A program made the position numbers and the translations under genes. A DNA stretch of 64,000 bases, taken from contig CP136491.1 of the NCBI GenBank assembly GCA_032768795.1, positions 2,356,001-2,420,000 of the forward strand, in the 5' to 3' direction. The stretch is from Tremella fuciformis. Lineage: Eukaryota; Basidiomycota; Tremellomycetes; Tremellales; Tremellaceae. Below are positions 53,501-64,000 of this stretch, piece by piece; position 1 is the stretch's first letter; every line of letters starts with the position of its first letter. A model generated the notes under the pieces. That model searched no databases, was not told the DNA's origin, and worked only from the letters and a program-made list of their open reading frames with translations.

Positions 53501-54874
53501 TCGACGGCGTCTGGTTGGTCGAGGTGTGGCCAAAGTTGACAGCGAACTGCCTGTCAACCTGTGGCCTTCCTCTCAAAAGCTTACTAAGGCCGCTAAGCAG
53601 CGCTCGCTTGGGGTCAGCCGCCCAATAGTGTGGCCACACGGCTTACCGCGAGCCCATCATATCCGGGCTTACGCCCAAACTTCTCGATTGCGGCCTCCAA
53701 GACTTTTCGGCCCACGTCAAGCCACCTCATGGCAGCAGTGATCTTTTCCGCGGCCCGCTCGACCGAGTCTGTCTCTTGCGTCAGACGGAGATGTGTACCG
53801 GTCTCCCAGCATTCGTTGGCAAGCAGGCGATACTGCATTTTGAGTGAAGCTGTGACAGGTGTGACTGACCTCAGTCACACCTAGGCCGTAAATGTGATCT
53901 AGACCTGTACCATCATTTTGGGTCCGATCGAGGATATGCAAGCAGCGCGCCTAGGGACCGCTGGGCAAAATCTTCTGCCAGCGTATGATTGTCCTCGGCG
54001 ATACACTGGAAATGAGCGCGACTGACGCATCGGCCAAAGCGAACGCACGACTTTGATCCTGGCAAAGTAGTACTGAAGCAGCGTCTGTCCCGCAACGGTA
54101 TTGTCCATGTTGTCCGATGGCAGACGTTCGACCATTCCTTGGTACTGCACGTCAGATGTCTCTCATAGGGAGAAAGCTCACGTCGGCCGCCTCTAGCAAA
54201 GTCTTCTTGGCTTCATCATATCTGTTCGCCCCTGTGCTTCAGCCCAGAGGCCGAGGGCGAGGCGCGTACCACCTACGCATCAGGGAGATCACGGTCTTGG
54301 ACACGACCCCGAGCAAGCGGTACAGATCTGTATGTCAACCTGTTCAGACCGCTATTTGCTCACTGGCAAGTGAAGACTTGTCAGACACTCCGAGCTCGAG
54401 CAGGCTGAGTGCCACCAGCCTCGCTCATGGTCAGCGCACGCTCGCACACTGCGTGGAGCAGCCGACCAGAGGCCACTAGATCCAGGCCATCGACATCATC
54501 ATCATTGATTCCGCGCTCGAGAAACGTTGACCGGTTCCACAGCTGCACCCCTTGAGATCAGTCGATCCTCTGGAACGGACCACCGGTGTCTTGCCTGCAC
54601 TGTTCAGCCAGGCCACCCTGTCTTGAGCGCCTACTCGACTTTTCGTCTGCGCCCTCTTCTTCTTGTACACTTTGATATCCTTCGATAACTGTTGCACGGC
54701 GTCATGCACTTCTTGCCGGCGAGGAGAATCAGGAGCGAGCCTGAGTAAAGGATCCAGGGTGGCAAATGTCTCTGATGTCTTCAGCTGGGGATCTGCGATG
54801 GGCTCCTGCTCACGCTGTACGACGGTGAATGTGTCCTCCACGGCCTGTCCTGGAGCCTCAGTGATTGCCTGCAT
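50568..54874 (-). CDS. SPO22: Meiosis protein Spo22/Zip4-like
   Basis: A gene with more than ten short exons. Exon 1 starts at 54874 (MQAITEAPGQAV); the last exon ends at 50568 after VSGAHRVRRMHRAFEKL. The exons encode tetratricopeptide-like helices: AAMRWLDVGRKVLEAAIEKF, DNMDNTVAGQTLLQYYFARI, LANECWETGTHLRL, EYILQTVNMAEIELLCEA and EWLFATLWNRGLELNE. The size (more than 900 residues expected) and the motif style fit the Spo22/Zip4/TEX11 family, a scaffold of the ZMM group that promotes crossover formation on the synaptonemal complex. Sequence conservation is weak in this family, so the assignment is moderate. Full exon borders were not resolved. Confidence 0.55.
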
Positions 54875-55120
54875 ATCCGTGACAGATCAAAGTACGACCG
54901 ATGCGCCAGTAGCAATTTAAAAGGAAACAATGGAAGCAGCTCATACAGAGTGGCGGAATGACAGAGGGGGTCCGTGCGGGGGGTGCACTGGTGACGTCAG
55001 CCACTCGTCCGGCTGAGGCTAAGTTACGATGCATGTTATGTATGTATGACAATCGATGAATGCATTATGTATGTTGGACATGCCTCAAACACACCACAAC
55101 ACCACGACACCACAGATCCG
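54875..55120. other. Intergenic between CTK1 and SPO22
   Basis: 246 bp, the 3' region of CTK1 and the promoter of SPO22 on the same strand. Nothing further recognised. Confidence 0.5.
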
Positions 55121-58100
55121 CTAGGATCCTCGCTCCTTCTCCTCAAGTCGTCGTCGAGCTCGGTCGGCCTTTGCAGACATCTCATGATGCTCTCCCATAC
55201 CAGCCAGTCTGATGTCAGCTTGAGGAAAGGAAACAAGGCATCGCAAGGAGGACTCACTGCGTCGGCATCTCCATATCTGGAGCCTCCGTGGTAAAGTACG
55301 TCGTTTGCAGCGCACTCGCCGCACTGAGCCTCGTATTCGGATCAAAGAACAGCAAACCCTCGGCCAGATCCATCGCGGCAGGCGTGAGCCACCTCTGAAA
55401 GCTATCTCGAAACTTGGACGCTTTGGTTTCCTTTGGTTTGACCAGCTCATACCACGGCAGGTTGACGACTGTTGGCCAGTCCGACTCGCGAGGGGTGCCC
55501 ATGACATTGTATATTGTCTCAAGCTGATGAATCTCGTCGTTCCCTTGGAAGATTGGCTTGGTCGTGAAGAGCTCGAGGATGATACAGCCCGCCGACCACA
55601 TGTCGACCTCGGGTCCGTACATCGTCTCGCCCATGAGGAGCTCGGGAGAGCGGTACCATAGGGTGATGACGCGATTCGTGTAATCTGCTCGGCGTCCCTT
55701 GTGAAAGACGCGCGCGAGACCGAAATCGGCCAGCTTGAGCTCGCCTCGGCCGTTGAGCAGGATGTTTGAGCCTTTCATGTCCCGATGGAGGATGTGTCTC
55801 TTATGCAGGTAGGCAAGACCCGCAAGCATCTGATGAGCGAGGGATTTGATGTTGGCGGCCGAGAAGGAGAGAGATGGGAGCGACAACAGTCCCGTCAGGT
55901 CGTGCTCCATGTAGTCTAAAACCATGTAGACCGAGCCTAACATCAGCGATAGTCTCAAGGGTTTTGCCCACCTTTGGAGACCATCATCTCCTGGAGCCTG
56001 AGAACGTTACAATGTCGCAATCCTTGCAGAAGCTTGATCTCTCTCATCGCCGTAACGGGAAACCCGTCCTTCTCTCCCTCCATTCGAATCCGTTTTAAAG
56101 CGACCAGCTGTCCGCTCTCCGAGTGCCTAGCCTTGTACACCTTGCCATATGTACCCTCGCCCACGCATGCCATACGCTCGTAAATTTCGCCATTCGCCAA
56201 GTTGATAGGAGGCTCCATCTCCTCAACCGGCGGGGGACCATCTGGCGCGGGTTCTGCAGGTGGCGGGGGCGGAGGAGGTGGCTCGTCAGGGGTATGGCCG
56301 TTCGTCGGAAGCGGCTCCTCGTCCCCACTCGTATGCCAAGGTCTGCGTTTCGCTATAGCTTTGGGCGGCGACCAAGTCTCTCTGGGACGGTGTTCGGATG
56401 CTTGCCCGTTCCGCCGCGTATGCGGAATCTGCAGGTCGGGGAACGTCCGGGGTGCCTGCAATTCTTCGTGAACTCTTGCCGACCGTCTTCTCGTTTCCAG
56501 CATGTCGTCCATCTGATTCAACTCGATCCCACTCGCCTGGCGACCGAGATAGTGAAGAAGAAACTCCGAAGGAGCGGGAGCGGCGCCCTGGCTGTGCCAA
56601 GCATCAAAGGCCGCTTTGAGGTATGGAGGTATGCCATCGGACGCACGCGTCGCCCAGTCGTTGTTGGGCCTTGAGGCTTGACGGGCATCGGGCGCTCGCC
56701 GCACAGGTTTTGAGGGTTCTTCGAATACAGCAGGTACAGTAGGTCGAGGTTCTGCGATGGGCGATTTCGGATCCCAGGCAATTTTGACGGTGTCGCCGTT
56801 CATGACATTGCCATCGGCGTGCGACTTGTGCGGTTCTGTCACATTCGGGGCCTTGGCACGCCACGAATCTCGAGGCTTGGGGGACTCATCAACCAGCGTG
56901 GTATGTCGTCCCGTTGGCGAGCGAGCCCTGGGTGGCGGCGGCTCGGCATGTCGTGCGTCTTGTCTGCGAATAGGAGACCAACGATCTTTTCTTGCCTCAA
57001 AGCTGTCGGTCGAGGATGAGCGCTTGCGGGGCGTGACGTCGACACTCATAAGCGATTCTCGGTGGGGTGTGGAAGAACTGTCAGAAGATGGGCTAAAAGA
57101 CGGCCGGCGAAGACGTTTTGAGGAGCGCGGTGAAGGTGAGAGGGGAGAGCGTTTGCGCGCTGGTGGAGAACCAGACCGGTCCGGCGGGGAGGGAAGTGCG
57201 GGACTGCTCGTCAACAGCGTATCTTTGTATGCGAGATGAGCCCACGGCGAGGTGCTCCTTAGCCTTTCCTGTTCCCGTTCACGTGTTGCGCCCAGTCCAT
57301 AATCTGGACTACCTCGTCCACGACCGCCAGATCGACGGGGCCCATATGCTTGAGCTCGACTTCTGTCGGGTGCAAAGTCTGGGCGATAGTTGGCACCGTA
57401 GCCCCCATTTCTCCTCGGACCCTCATCAATGTAAGATCCGTTCCTCCTGAGCAGCTCTTCTGGCCGCCTGTTCCTATCTCTCTCATCACGCTGACCATCA
57501 TCCGCGCGCTGACTCCACGAGCTCCAGGTGCGCCCATCATGCTTCTGCCGCTCGTCTCGCCTCTCCTCGAACGGTCTCGGTCGTTCGGGTCCTCTCCGGT
57601 CGTCTCGCCCTTCGGGCTCCCTACGACGATCGTCATATGCGGCATCTCCACCTCCCGGTCTCCACCTGTCATACCCACCGGTATAATGGGGCGGATACGG
57701 TCGATTACCCGGACCGGGGTCATAGCTGTCTCTCCATTCTCGCGGCGGCGGCGGCGGCGGTGGCGGCTCTTTCGGTGCCCATCGATCCCCGACACGATCG
57801 CCCCTTGGTGGACCGTCGTCCCTTCTCTCTCGGTCGTGAGGCCTTTCGTCGTCCGTCCTCCCACGCCGAGGCGGCCAAGGCCTCCCGCTGTCCCCATTCC
57901 TCCCCTGCTCCTCTCTGACCCTCGGTGGCCGACCATCCCAGTCTCTTTCTCGCCAGTCCCGCTCGCGGTCTCGATCCCGAGTATTTGGTGGACCTCTGGT
58001 GGGACTCGGAGGGCGATCGCGAGACGGCGGGGGCGGTGGCGAGAGACTGGAGCGATAGCGAGATGATTCGGCTTCGCGCGGCAGACGTTCCGTGCTGGCA

Positions 58101-58267
58101 TTCGGAGGGGCGGACCGTGAAGGGATCGATCCTGATGTTGGCCGCCACGACTCACGCTTGATAGCAGGTATGGCGGGGGGCACTCTCGACGATGACGCCT
58201 CCATGTCTCGATCCGCCAGTGGGCGGTATGGTGGGTCCGACGATGTGTCGATGGGTGACCAAGGCAT
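55121..58267 (-). CDS. CTK1: CTD kinase catalytic subunit Ctk1/CDK12-like
   Basis: Exons 58267-55972, 55936-55258 and 55208-55121 give 1020 residues. The first 690 are arginine-, serine- and proline-rich (RDRDRERDWRERDWDG and similar RS/RD runs). The kinase domain opens with YERMACVGEGTYGKVYKARH, then VALKRIRMEGEKDGFPVTAM with the PVTAMRE cyclin-binding helix (PITAIRE type), HRDMKGSNILLN, LADFGLAR, and the activation segment TNRVITLWYRSPELLMG. It phosphorylates Ser2 of the RNA polymerase II C-terminal domain during elongation. The start at 58267 is chosen because upstream codons (frame open to 58573) lack the RS-type composition. Divergent from ROM2. Confidence 0.88.
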
Positions 58268-58968
58268 CTTGAGCGTCCACGATGAGTAGTGGAACAGGTC
58301 CGAGAGCGGCAGCTTTGTCGAATAGCGGACCGTTGAGTTCCTCACCTGAGCCTCCTCCTGCAGGCTGCGAGGTGTACCCAGGAGCTTTTGAGCCCGGTGG
58401 CAGAGCTGCCAAAGCAATGTATGCTTCTTGACTTTGACTGTACATACGCGACAGACATCCTTTCTTGTCTTATTCGATCCGCCCCCCTTTCTGATTAGGC
58501 GACAGTCACCTTTGATGCCCAGCTCGCAGTCTGGGGTGACACGCTCAGAAGGGCTATGCATGCATATATGCACAGTAGAGTCACGACGTCATGCATGCAA
58601 GCGAGCGAGCGAGCGAATGAGCGAGGCAGTCTGAGCGAATGCGAGGCTGGCCGAGGGTACTATCGAGAGAGGAACAAGTACTCGAGCACGCGCGCGCCGT
58701 GTTCGTCCGTTCCCGTTTGTATCTTCTCTCTCTCTCTCCCCCTCGTTTTCTCATCATTCATCAATGCGTGTATCTCACTGAGAGCAGGCCTCTCCACTCG
58801 CTCGCCTGCTGACGACGACTCGCAGGTCAGCTCGACGCGGCGCATTCGCCGCGCGGGAGGGAGTGCGACGTCGAATATCATCCCGAGCCGGACTCTCCTA
58901 CCTAATCCCCTCGCCTACCTTGTTACTTCTCACCCAGTTGCACGCTCGTCGACTCGTCTCTCATCAGC
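58268..58968. promoter_or_regulatory. Divergent promoter region of CTK1 and ROM2
   Basis: 700 bp without a gene. It has a GAGC-type repeat (about 58604-58626) and a TCTC run (about 58727-58740). No element E sequence is present here. Confidence 0.5.
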
Positions 58969-61900
58969 ATGCCGCCCGCTGGTCCTCGTTCGAGAACACA
59001 GCAGGGCGGACGGCCAAGTGGGGGTCCGGCGGGTGGTGCCAATGCCAGGAATGCGGCCTTCGAAAGCATCTTCGGCCGACCCGCTGGTGGTCACCATATG
59101 GGTCCTGGACCCGCTTCAGGTCAGGCGACAGGTCATCCTCCGCCCCCATTACACGGAGGATACAGCACTGCACCTCCTAGGGAGGCGTATTTGAATCCAG
59201 CTCAGCCTTCCCTCCCCCCTGGACATGCCTTTCCGGGCGCTCCTCCACGACCACCACCATCGCAGATCCCGTATCCCCCTCCGCAGCCGTATATACCGGC
59301 TCCTCCCAGAGGTCAATCGATGCAGCCGCCTCGACAGTATCATGAGCCGAACGGAGGCCCCAGTCAGGTGTATGCGGGCCACCAACCTCAGCCCTCGGCA
59401 CCATATCTGCCTCAGGTCAATCCCTTCTCTTGTCGCCGCCCGGACCCAGCTGACCCCCAAAGACTAATCTCGTCCAGGAGAGACGTGCCTCACTCGCTCC
59501 CTCTGTGTACTCCAACTCGTCGGCCTCTTACTACTCCCCGACTCCAGATCCCACATCGCCAGCGATTCATGCTTCTGGTCGCATGGCGCCGATGAGCAAT
59601 CCCGTTCCTCCGGCCTCTGGATTTAGGCCGCACGACCCAAATACCCGCAACCCTCCAGGTGCACGTCGGCCAGTGCCACCCCCTCTCGAACCGCCAGAGC
59701 CGTTCTCGAGGTCAGGTGCACACGGCGACGTCCCTTCCCCAGCTTCCATCGTCTTTCCCCGACGCCCCGGCGCCTCCATTGCTGCGCAGGCTGGACCAGG
59801 ACCGTCGGCCTCGACGAGCTCTCTCCCCTTCCCTCCGGGCTCGCGATCCAGCTCGACATCGCCATCCATTCCCATGCCGTTGAAAGATACTTCCCGATCC
59901 CCTCCCCCACGAGGCTCGACCGATCGTATCACGTCTCCACCGCCGGATTACTCGAAAGGAGCCGATTGGGCTTTTGATGGAGCTGGCGGGGGACCGCTGG
60001 ACGACATTCCTGGCATCCCGAAGAAGGGCGATGCATCAGAGTTGGGGGGTCTGATTGGACAGTTCGCAGAAGCCGACATCAGGGACGGTGGGCGTGGTCT
60101 CGTGTGCCGGTGTCCTCACTGACATGTCAGACACAGTCAAAGGACGCCGGTCTGGTTCCCGTGAGCCTAGACATGGTTCAACGTCCACACCGGCGCCTTC
60201 TCATAGGAGAGCGGGCTCGGATGCTTCGATGGCGAGCAGCGGATATACTATGACGTCCCTCGGGCAAAGGCAGCAGTACATGACGTTTGTCTTTCGGTCC
60301 GCTTGGGAGAAGCTGGCGCTGATGGGCAGGCCCCTTTCTCAGATCGAGCCGACCGTGCCATCAGCTGATTCACCTCTGGCATCGCCGACCACTCCCACCG
60401 GTTCCGAGTCTGGGCACGCGCTTTCAGCCATGAGACGTCTGTCCAATCGAAAATCTATGGACTCTACCCATTCTCTGCCCCTCCCTCTCACCCACGAATT
60501 GCCTCCGGGTGCTGGCTATCCCATCGGAGCAGACAGGTCCACGTCCTTCTCAGGCTCATCCGCCTCGCGTGCCGAGGCTCGCGCTGTCGTTCGCGCCGGC
60601 TCGGTCAACGCCAGTCGACGTCCAGTCAATGGTGGTCCACCCACCTCGTATCACCTGCCAACGTCCTTGGCCTCACAACGGTCTCTCTCGAATACCTTGA
60701 CCAGGAGTGCATCATCCGCCCGTGCCATGGCGCTGCGCAGTATGCCCTACGTCTACCCGGCCCTTCTTTCCAGAGTCGCCGAAGCGTTCAAACAACTCGT
60801 CAACCTGTCGGAACTGCACAAGGACGGAATTACCTACAAAGACTCCTTCGACGGTCGAGCCGCCGTATCAATCATTGCAGACATCATCAAAACCCCTGAT
60901 CGCAATCTCGCCCTACTCCTTGGTCGAGCTCTGGACGCGCAAAAGTTTTTCCACGATGTTTCCTACGAGCATCGACTACGGGATAACCCGACCGAGATAT
61001 ACCAATTCAAAGAACGTCTCACTGCGCCGTTCATTCAGGATGGAATCAACGACTCGCCATCATCCGAGCATGTCGGGCTGGCCCGGGCAGGCTCTTCGGG
61101 TTCAGGTCTTGGTCGTCGGCCACCCCTCGCACCCTTCACCCCAGATTCTGGACCTCTGACAACGTCCGACTCGTCCAGCTCCTTTTTCGCGTCATCCAGC
61201 GGGGCCACTCCGGGCGCATCGTCGACGAATCTTACTCCGGGCTCCCCGAGGATGTCCAAGATCCAGTCGGGCAGCTCATTGCCAGGAGTCACGGATGAGG
61301 CGTCTGAGGACAGCGACGACGACCTGCCCGTGGGCGTCTTTACGCTGCTGACCGATTGTTACTCGCCCACTTGCTCGCGAGAAAGCTTGTGCTACTCGAT
61401 AAACTGCCCCAGGCGACTTGAGCAGATGAAGCGGTTGAACATGAAGCCTACCGGTGGGCTGTCGCGCAAGCTTTCGGACGAAAGCCTTAAAGATGTCAAG
61501 GTCAGGTGTCAATCCAATAGCAGGGCAAAAGCTGATCAAGTAGGAGACAGGGACCTTGTGGATCCATTCCGTTTCGCAGGAAATACTTGATAGTGTAGAT
61601 GATACAGAAAAGAAGCGTCAAGAGGCCATCAACGAGGTCATCTATACAGAGCGGGACTTTGTTCGAGATCTGGAGTATCTGCGTGATGTGAGTGCCCGCT
61701 CAGCATCGGGATGAAACTGATGAGATAGTCTTGGGTCAAGCCATTGCGGACGCAGGACGTCATTGCTTCGAACAGGCGGGAAGATTTCGTTCGACAGGTC
61801 TTTTGGAACGTCCACGATGTCCTCGCCGTCAATCAGCCGCTTGCTGAGAAGCTCACAAAGCGCCAAAAGCAGCAACCCGTCGTTCAGTCTATTGGAGACA

Positions 61901-64000
61901 TTTTCATGGAGCGCGTGCCCATGTTCGAGCCGTTCGTCACCTACGGTGCTCATCAGCTATTCGGGAAGTACGAGTTTGAGAAGGAGAAAGGGGCAAATCC
62001 GGCTTTCCAGAAGTTTGTCGATGTGAGTCTTACTGCTCGGATACCAGGCCTAGGCTGACTCTCAGGAAACAGAGCGCAAGCCAGAGTCGCGCAAGCTTGA
62101 GCTCAACGGCTACTTGACCAAACCCACGACGCGTCTAGGAAGGTACCCTCTTCTGCTTGGGGCGGTTCTCAAGTATACCCCCGAAGATCACCCCGATCAC
62201 AAGGTGCTGCAAGAGGTCATCAAATCCATCAAAGCCTTTTTGAACAAGGTCAACATCGAAAGTGGAAAGAGCGAGAATATCTTCGAGTTGGCCCAGCTGG
62301 AACAACAGCTCATCTTTCGCCCAAATGAAAACATCGACCTTCGTTTGCGAGACAAGTCCCGAGAGCTCGTCCACAAAGGCCCACTGAAACGGCGCGGAGG
62401 ATCCCGAGAAGAGATAGCCGACCTGCTCGGTTTCCTCTTCGATCATGCTTTCCTCCTCGTCAAACCGAAATACGTCAACAAGGCCGAACAGTACAAGGTG
62501 TACCGCCGGCCGATCCCGCTGGAACTGCTGGTCGTTATGACTCCCGACGAACACTACAACTCTGGCAAGTTGTCAGCGGGAAGAGCAAGACTCATGGCGC
62601 GACCATCAGCTGGAGGTATCAAGTCTTCCTCTTCGACACACGTGCCGCCCAAACCCGAGTCGAAGCATGGCTTCAGCATCACCATTGTGCATCTTGGAAA
62701 GAAGGGTTATTCGATGCAGCTTTGGGTGGACACCTATGTGAGCAGGAAGAAGTGGCTGGAACATATCGACAAACAACAGTCGGTCTTGAGGGAGAGGAGC
62801 TGCGTGTTTGTGCCCGAGACGATCACAGAAGGCTACTTTCATGGTTTACGAAAGGTCAATTGCGTCAGTCCATATGGTGAGTCGAACCTCTCGTTCCCTT
62901 GCCACACGCTGAAGTGTAGATCAAGGCAATCGGGTCATCTACGGTACGGACGAGGGAGTCTACTTTTCCAACTCTCGCGAGGAGAAACTGCGCGAACCGG
63001 TCAAGGTCATCAACCTCCTCGATGTCACCCAGGTCGATGTGATTGAGGAGTTCCAACTTCTTATCGTGCTTCACGAGCGATCCGTCACGACCTTTCCACT
63101 TGAGTGTCTCGACCCTTCCGACCCGAACGCGGCACTCAAGCGTGGGAAACGTATCTCGTCCCATACCTCTTTCTTTAAATCCGGCCTATGCCTCGGCAAG
63201 ATGCTGGTCGCAGTTGTCAAGTCGTCCACGCTCTCCTCGACTATCAAAGTACTAGAACCAGTCGACCAGAGCATGCGCAACAAAAAGCAACAGGGGTCCT
63301 TCATGCGACGGTTGAACGGGCAAAATGAGAGTCTCAAGTTGTTCAAGGAGTTTTATATTCCTACGGAAAGCAGCTCTATCCATTTCCTCAAGACCAAGCT
63401 GTGTGTGGGGTGTACTAAGGGCTTCGAGATTGTCGACCTGGAGACGCTGGACTTGCAGGGCTTGTTGGATCCCATCGATCAGAGCCTGGACTTTGTGCTC
63501 AAACGCGACAATGTGAGGCCGATTGCAATCTACAGGATCGAGGAGGACTTCTTGTTGTGCTACGATGGTGAGTTGGTCTCTTGGCCCAGGGGTCGTGCTC
63601 ATTGCATCGCAGAATTTGCATTCTACATTAACAAGAATGGATGGCGTTCGCGACCAAAATGGGCGATCATCTGGGAGGGCATGCCGACGGCATTTGGTCA
63701 GTAATTAGGCAAAGGCAGGACATTCAGCTCATCCCAGCCTTGCACTATCCATATATTGTCGCATTCGAGCCAACCTTCATCGAGGTGCACCATGTGGAGA
63801 CAGGTCATCTTGTGCAGATTATTCCTGGCAACAACATTCAGTGTCTCTTTGCGGATACTCCTCCTTCGCGCATCAATATCCCGTCCATGGTCCCCAACCG
63901 TCAGCTCATGTACCCTCAACCTCCTCCCGGACCCGGCGGTCCTGGCCATCGCCCTCCTGCACAAGGCTATCCTGCTCTGCAGAATGCTGCGCCGAACGGT
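58969..64000 (+). CDS. ROM2: Rho1 GDP/GTP exchange factor Rom2 (3' end outside window)
   Basis: Exchange factor for Rho1 in the cell-wall integrity pathway. It begins MPPAGPRSRTQQGG, with a proline-rich, disordered N-terminus over the first exons (58969-59415, 59478-60087, 60131-about 61505). A DEP domain follows (YPALLSRVAEAFKQLVNLSE, YEHRLRDNPTEIYQFK). After an intron near 61506-61590 comes the DH domain (EKKRQEAINEVIYTERDFV, LNGYLTKPTTRLGRYPLLL), then the PH domain (ELVHKGPLKRR, LLGFLFDHAFLLVKPKY, WVDTYVSRKKWLEHIDKQ). The CNH/citron domain (NRVIYGTDEGVYFS, YIPTESSSIHFLKTKLCVGC) runs to the window end, where the frame remains open. Domain order DEP-DH-PH-CNH is diagnostic of Rom1/Rom2. Confidence 0.92.

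Noticed and set aside
57259..58155. A 298-codon minus-strand frame overlapping CTK1 exon 1
   Set aside because: Shadow frame created by the arginine/proline-rich coding of CTK1.
1..64000. CRISPR arrays, rRNA genes, bacterial operons
   Set aside because: Nothing in the window resembles them; intron structure and gene content are eukaryotic.

Overview
The window looks like nuclear DNA of a basidiomycete fungus, most likely a Tremellomycetes-type yeast (inference). Genes are densely packed on both strands and broken by many very short introns (about 36-100 nt). Most introns have GTRNGY donors and a CTGAC/CTGAT branch site only a few bases before the acceptor AG. Orthologues of typical fungal genes can be read through these introns: PPE1, PKA catalytic subunit, MTW1, HIR1, mitochondrial uL11, a GST, RPS0, a KAP/CDKN3-like phosphatase, CMR1, a DCAF6-like protein, CDC20, a PPR-like protein, SPO22/ZIP4, CTK1 and ROM2, plus an intron-containing tRNA-Ile(AAU).

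Layout. 1-3,050: end of an unknown gene, a possible Ten1-like OB-fold gene with a reading-frame break, and PPE1 (-). 3,831-11,070: an old copy of a non-coding mobile element (called E here), broken by tandem 344-bp units and by a complete Ty3/Gypsy chromovirus (4,552-10,351). That chromovirus has LTRs that look identical, a 5-bp target duplication, a TATA box and a self-priming primer-binding site. 11,334-20,812: PKA, a tail-anchored FHA protein, MTW1 and HIR1. 20,958-26,718: five tandem, same-strand genes of one unrecognised protein family. 27,649-42,056: a low-complexity fungal protein, E copy 2, uL11m, GST, RPS0, phosphatase, CMR1, then a gene-poor stretch with the tRNA. 42,057-64,000: DCAF6-like, CDC20, E copy 3, PPR-like, a four-TM membrane protein, SPO22, CTK1 and ROM2 (cut by the window end).

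The most interesting items are two. (1) The five-gene tandem family shares a W-x-C-T-S/T entry motif, an ATWxTWG motif and a C-terminal DG-LA-E-LLEDDA-RW block; two members also share a 60-bp upstream block (57/60 identical). (2) The 683-bp element E has three copies in the window. All three lie between head-to-head genes. Two copies are inverted relative to each other and look identical. The diverged copy keeps the same hairpins, with changed loops in two of them and a compensatory base-pair change in one. This suggests a structured, recently active, probably non-autonomous element that prefers bidirectional promoters.

Functional themes are ordinary for a gene-rich chromosome arm: signalling (PKA, Rom2), cell cycle and chromosome segregation (CDC20, MTW1, SPO22, phosphatase), chromatin and transcription (HIR1, CTK1, CMR1) and translation (RPS0, uL11m, tRNA-Ile). 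No operon-like logic is expected or seen.
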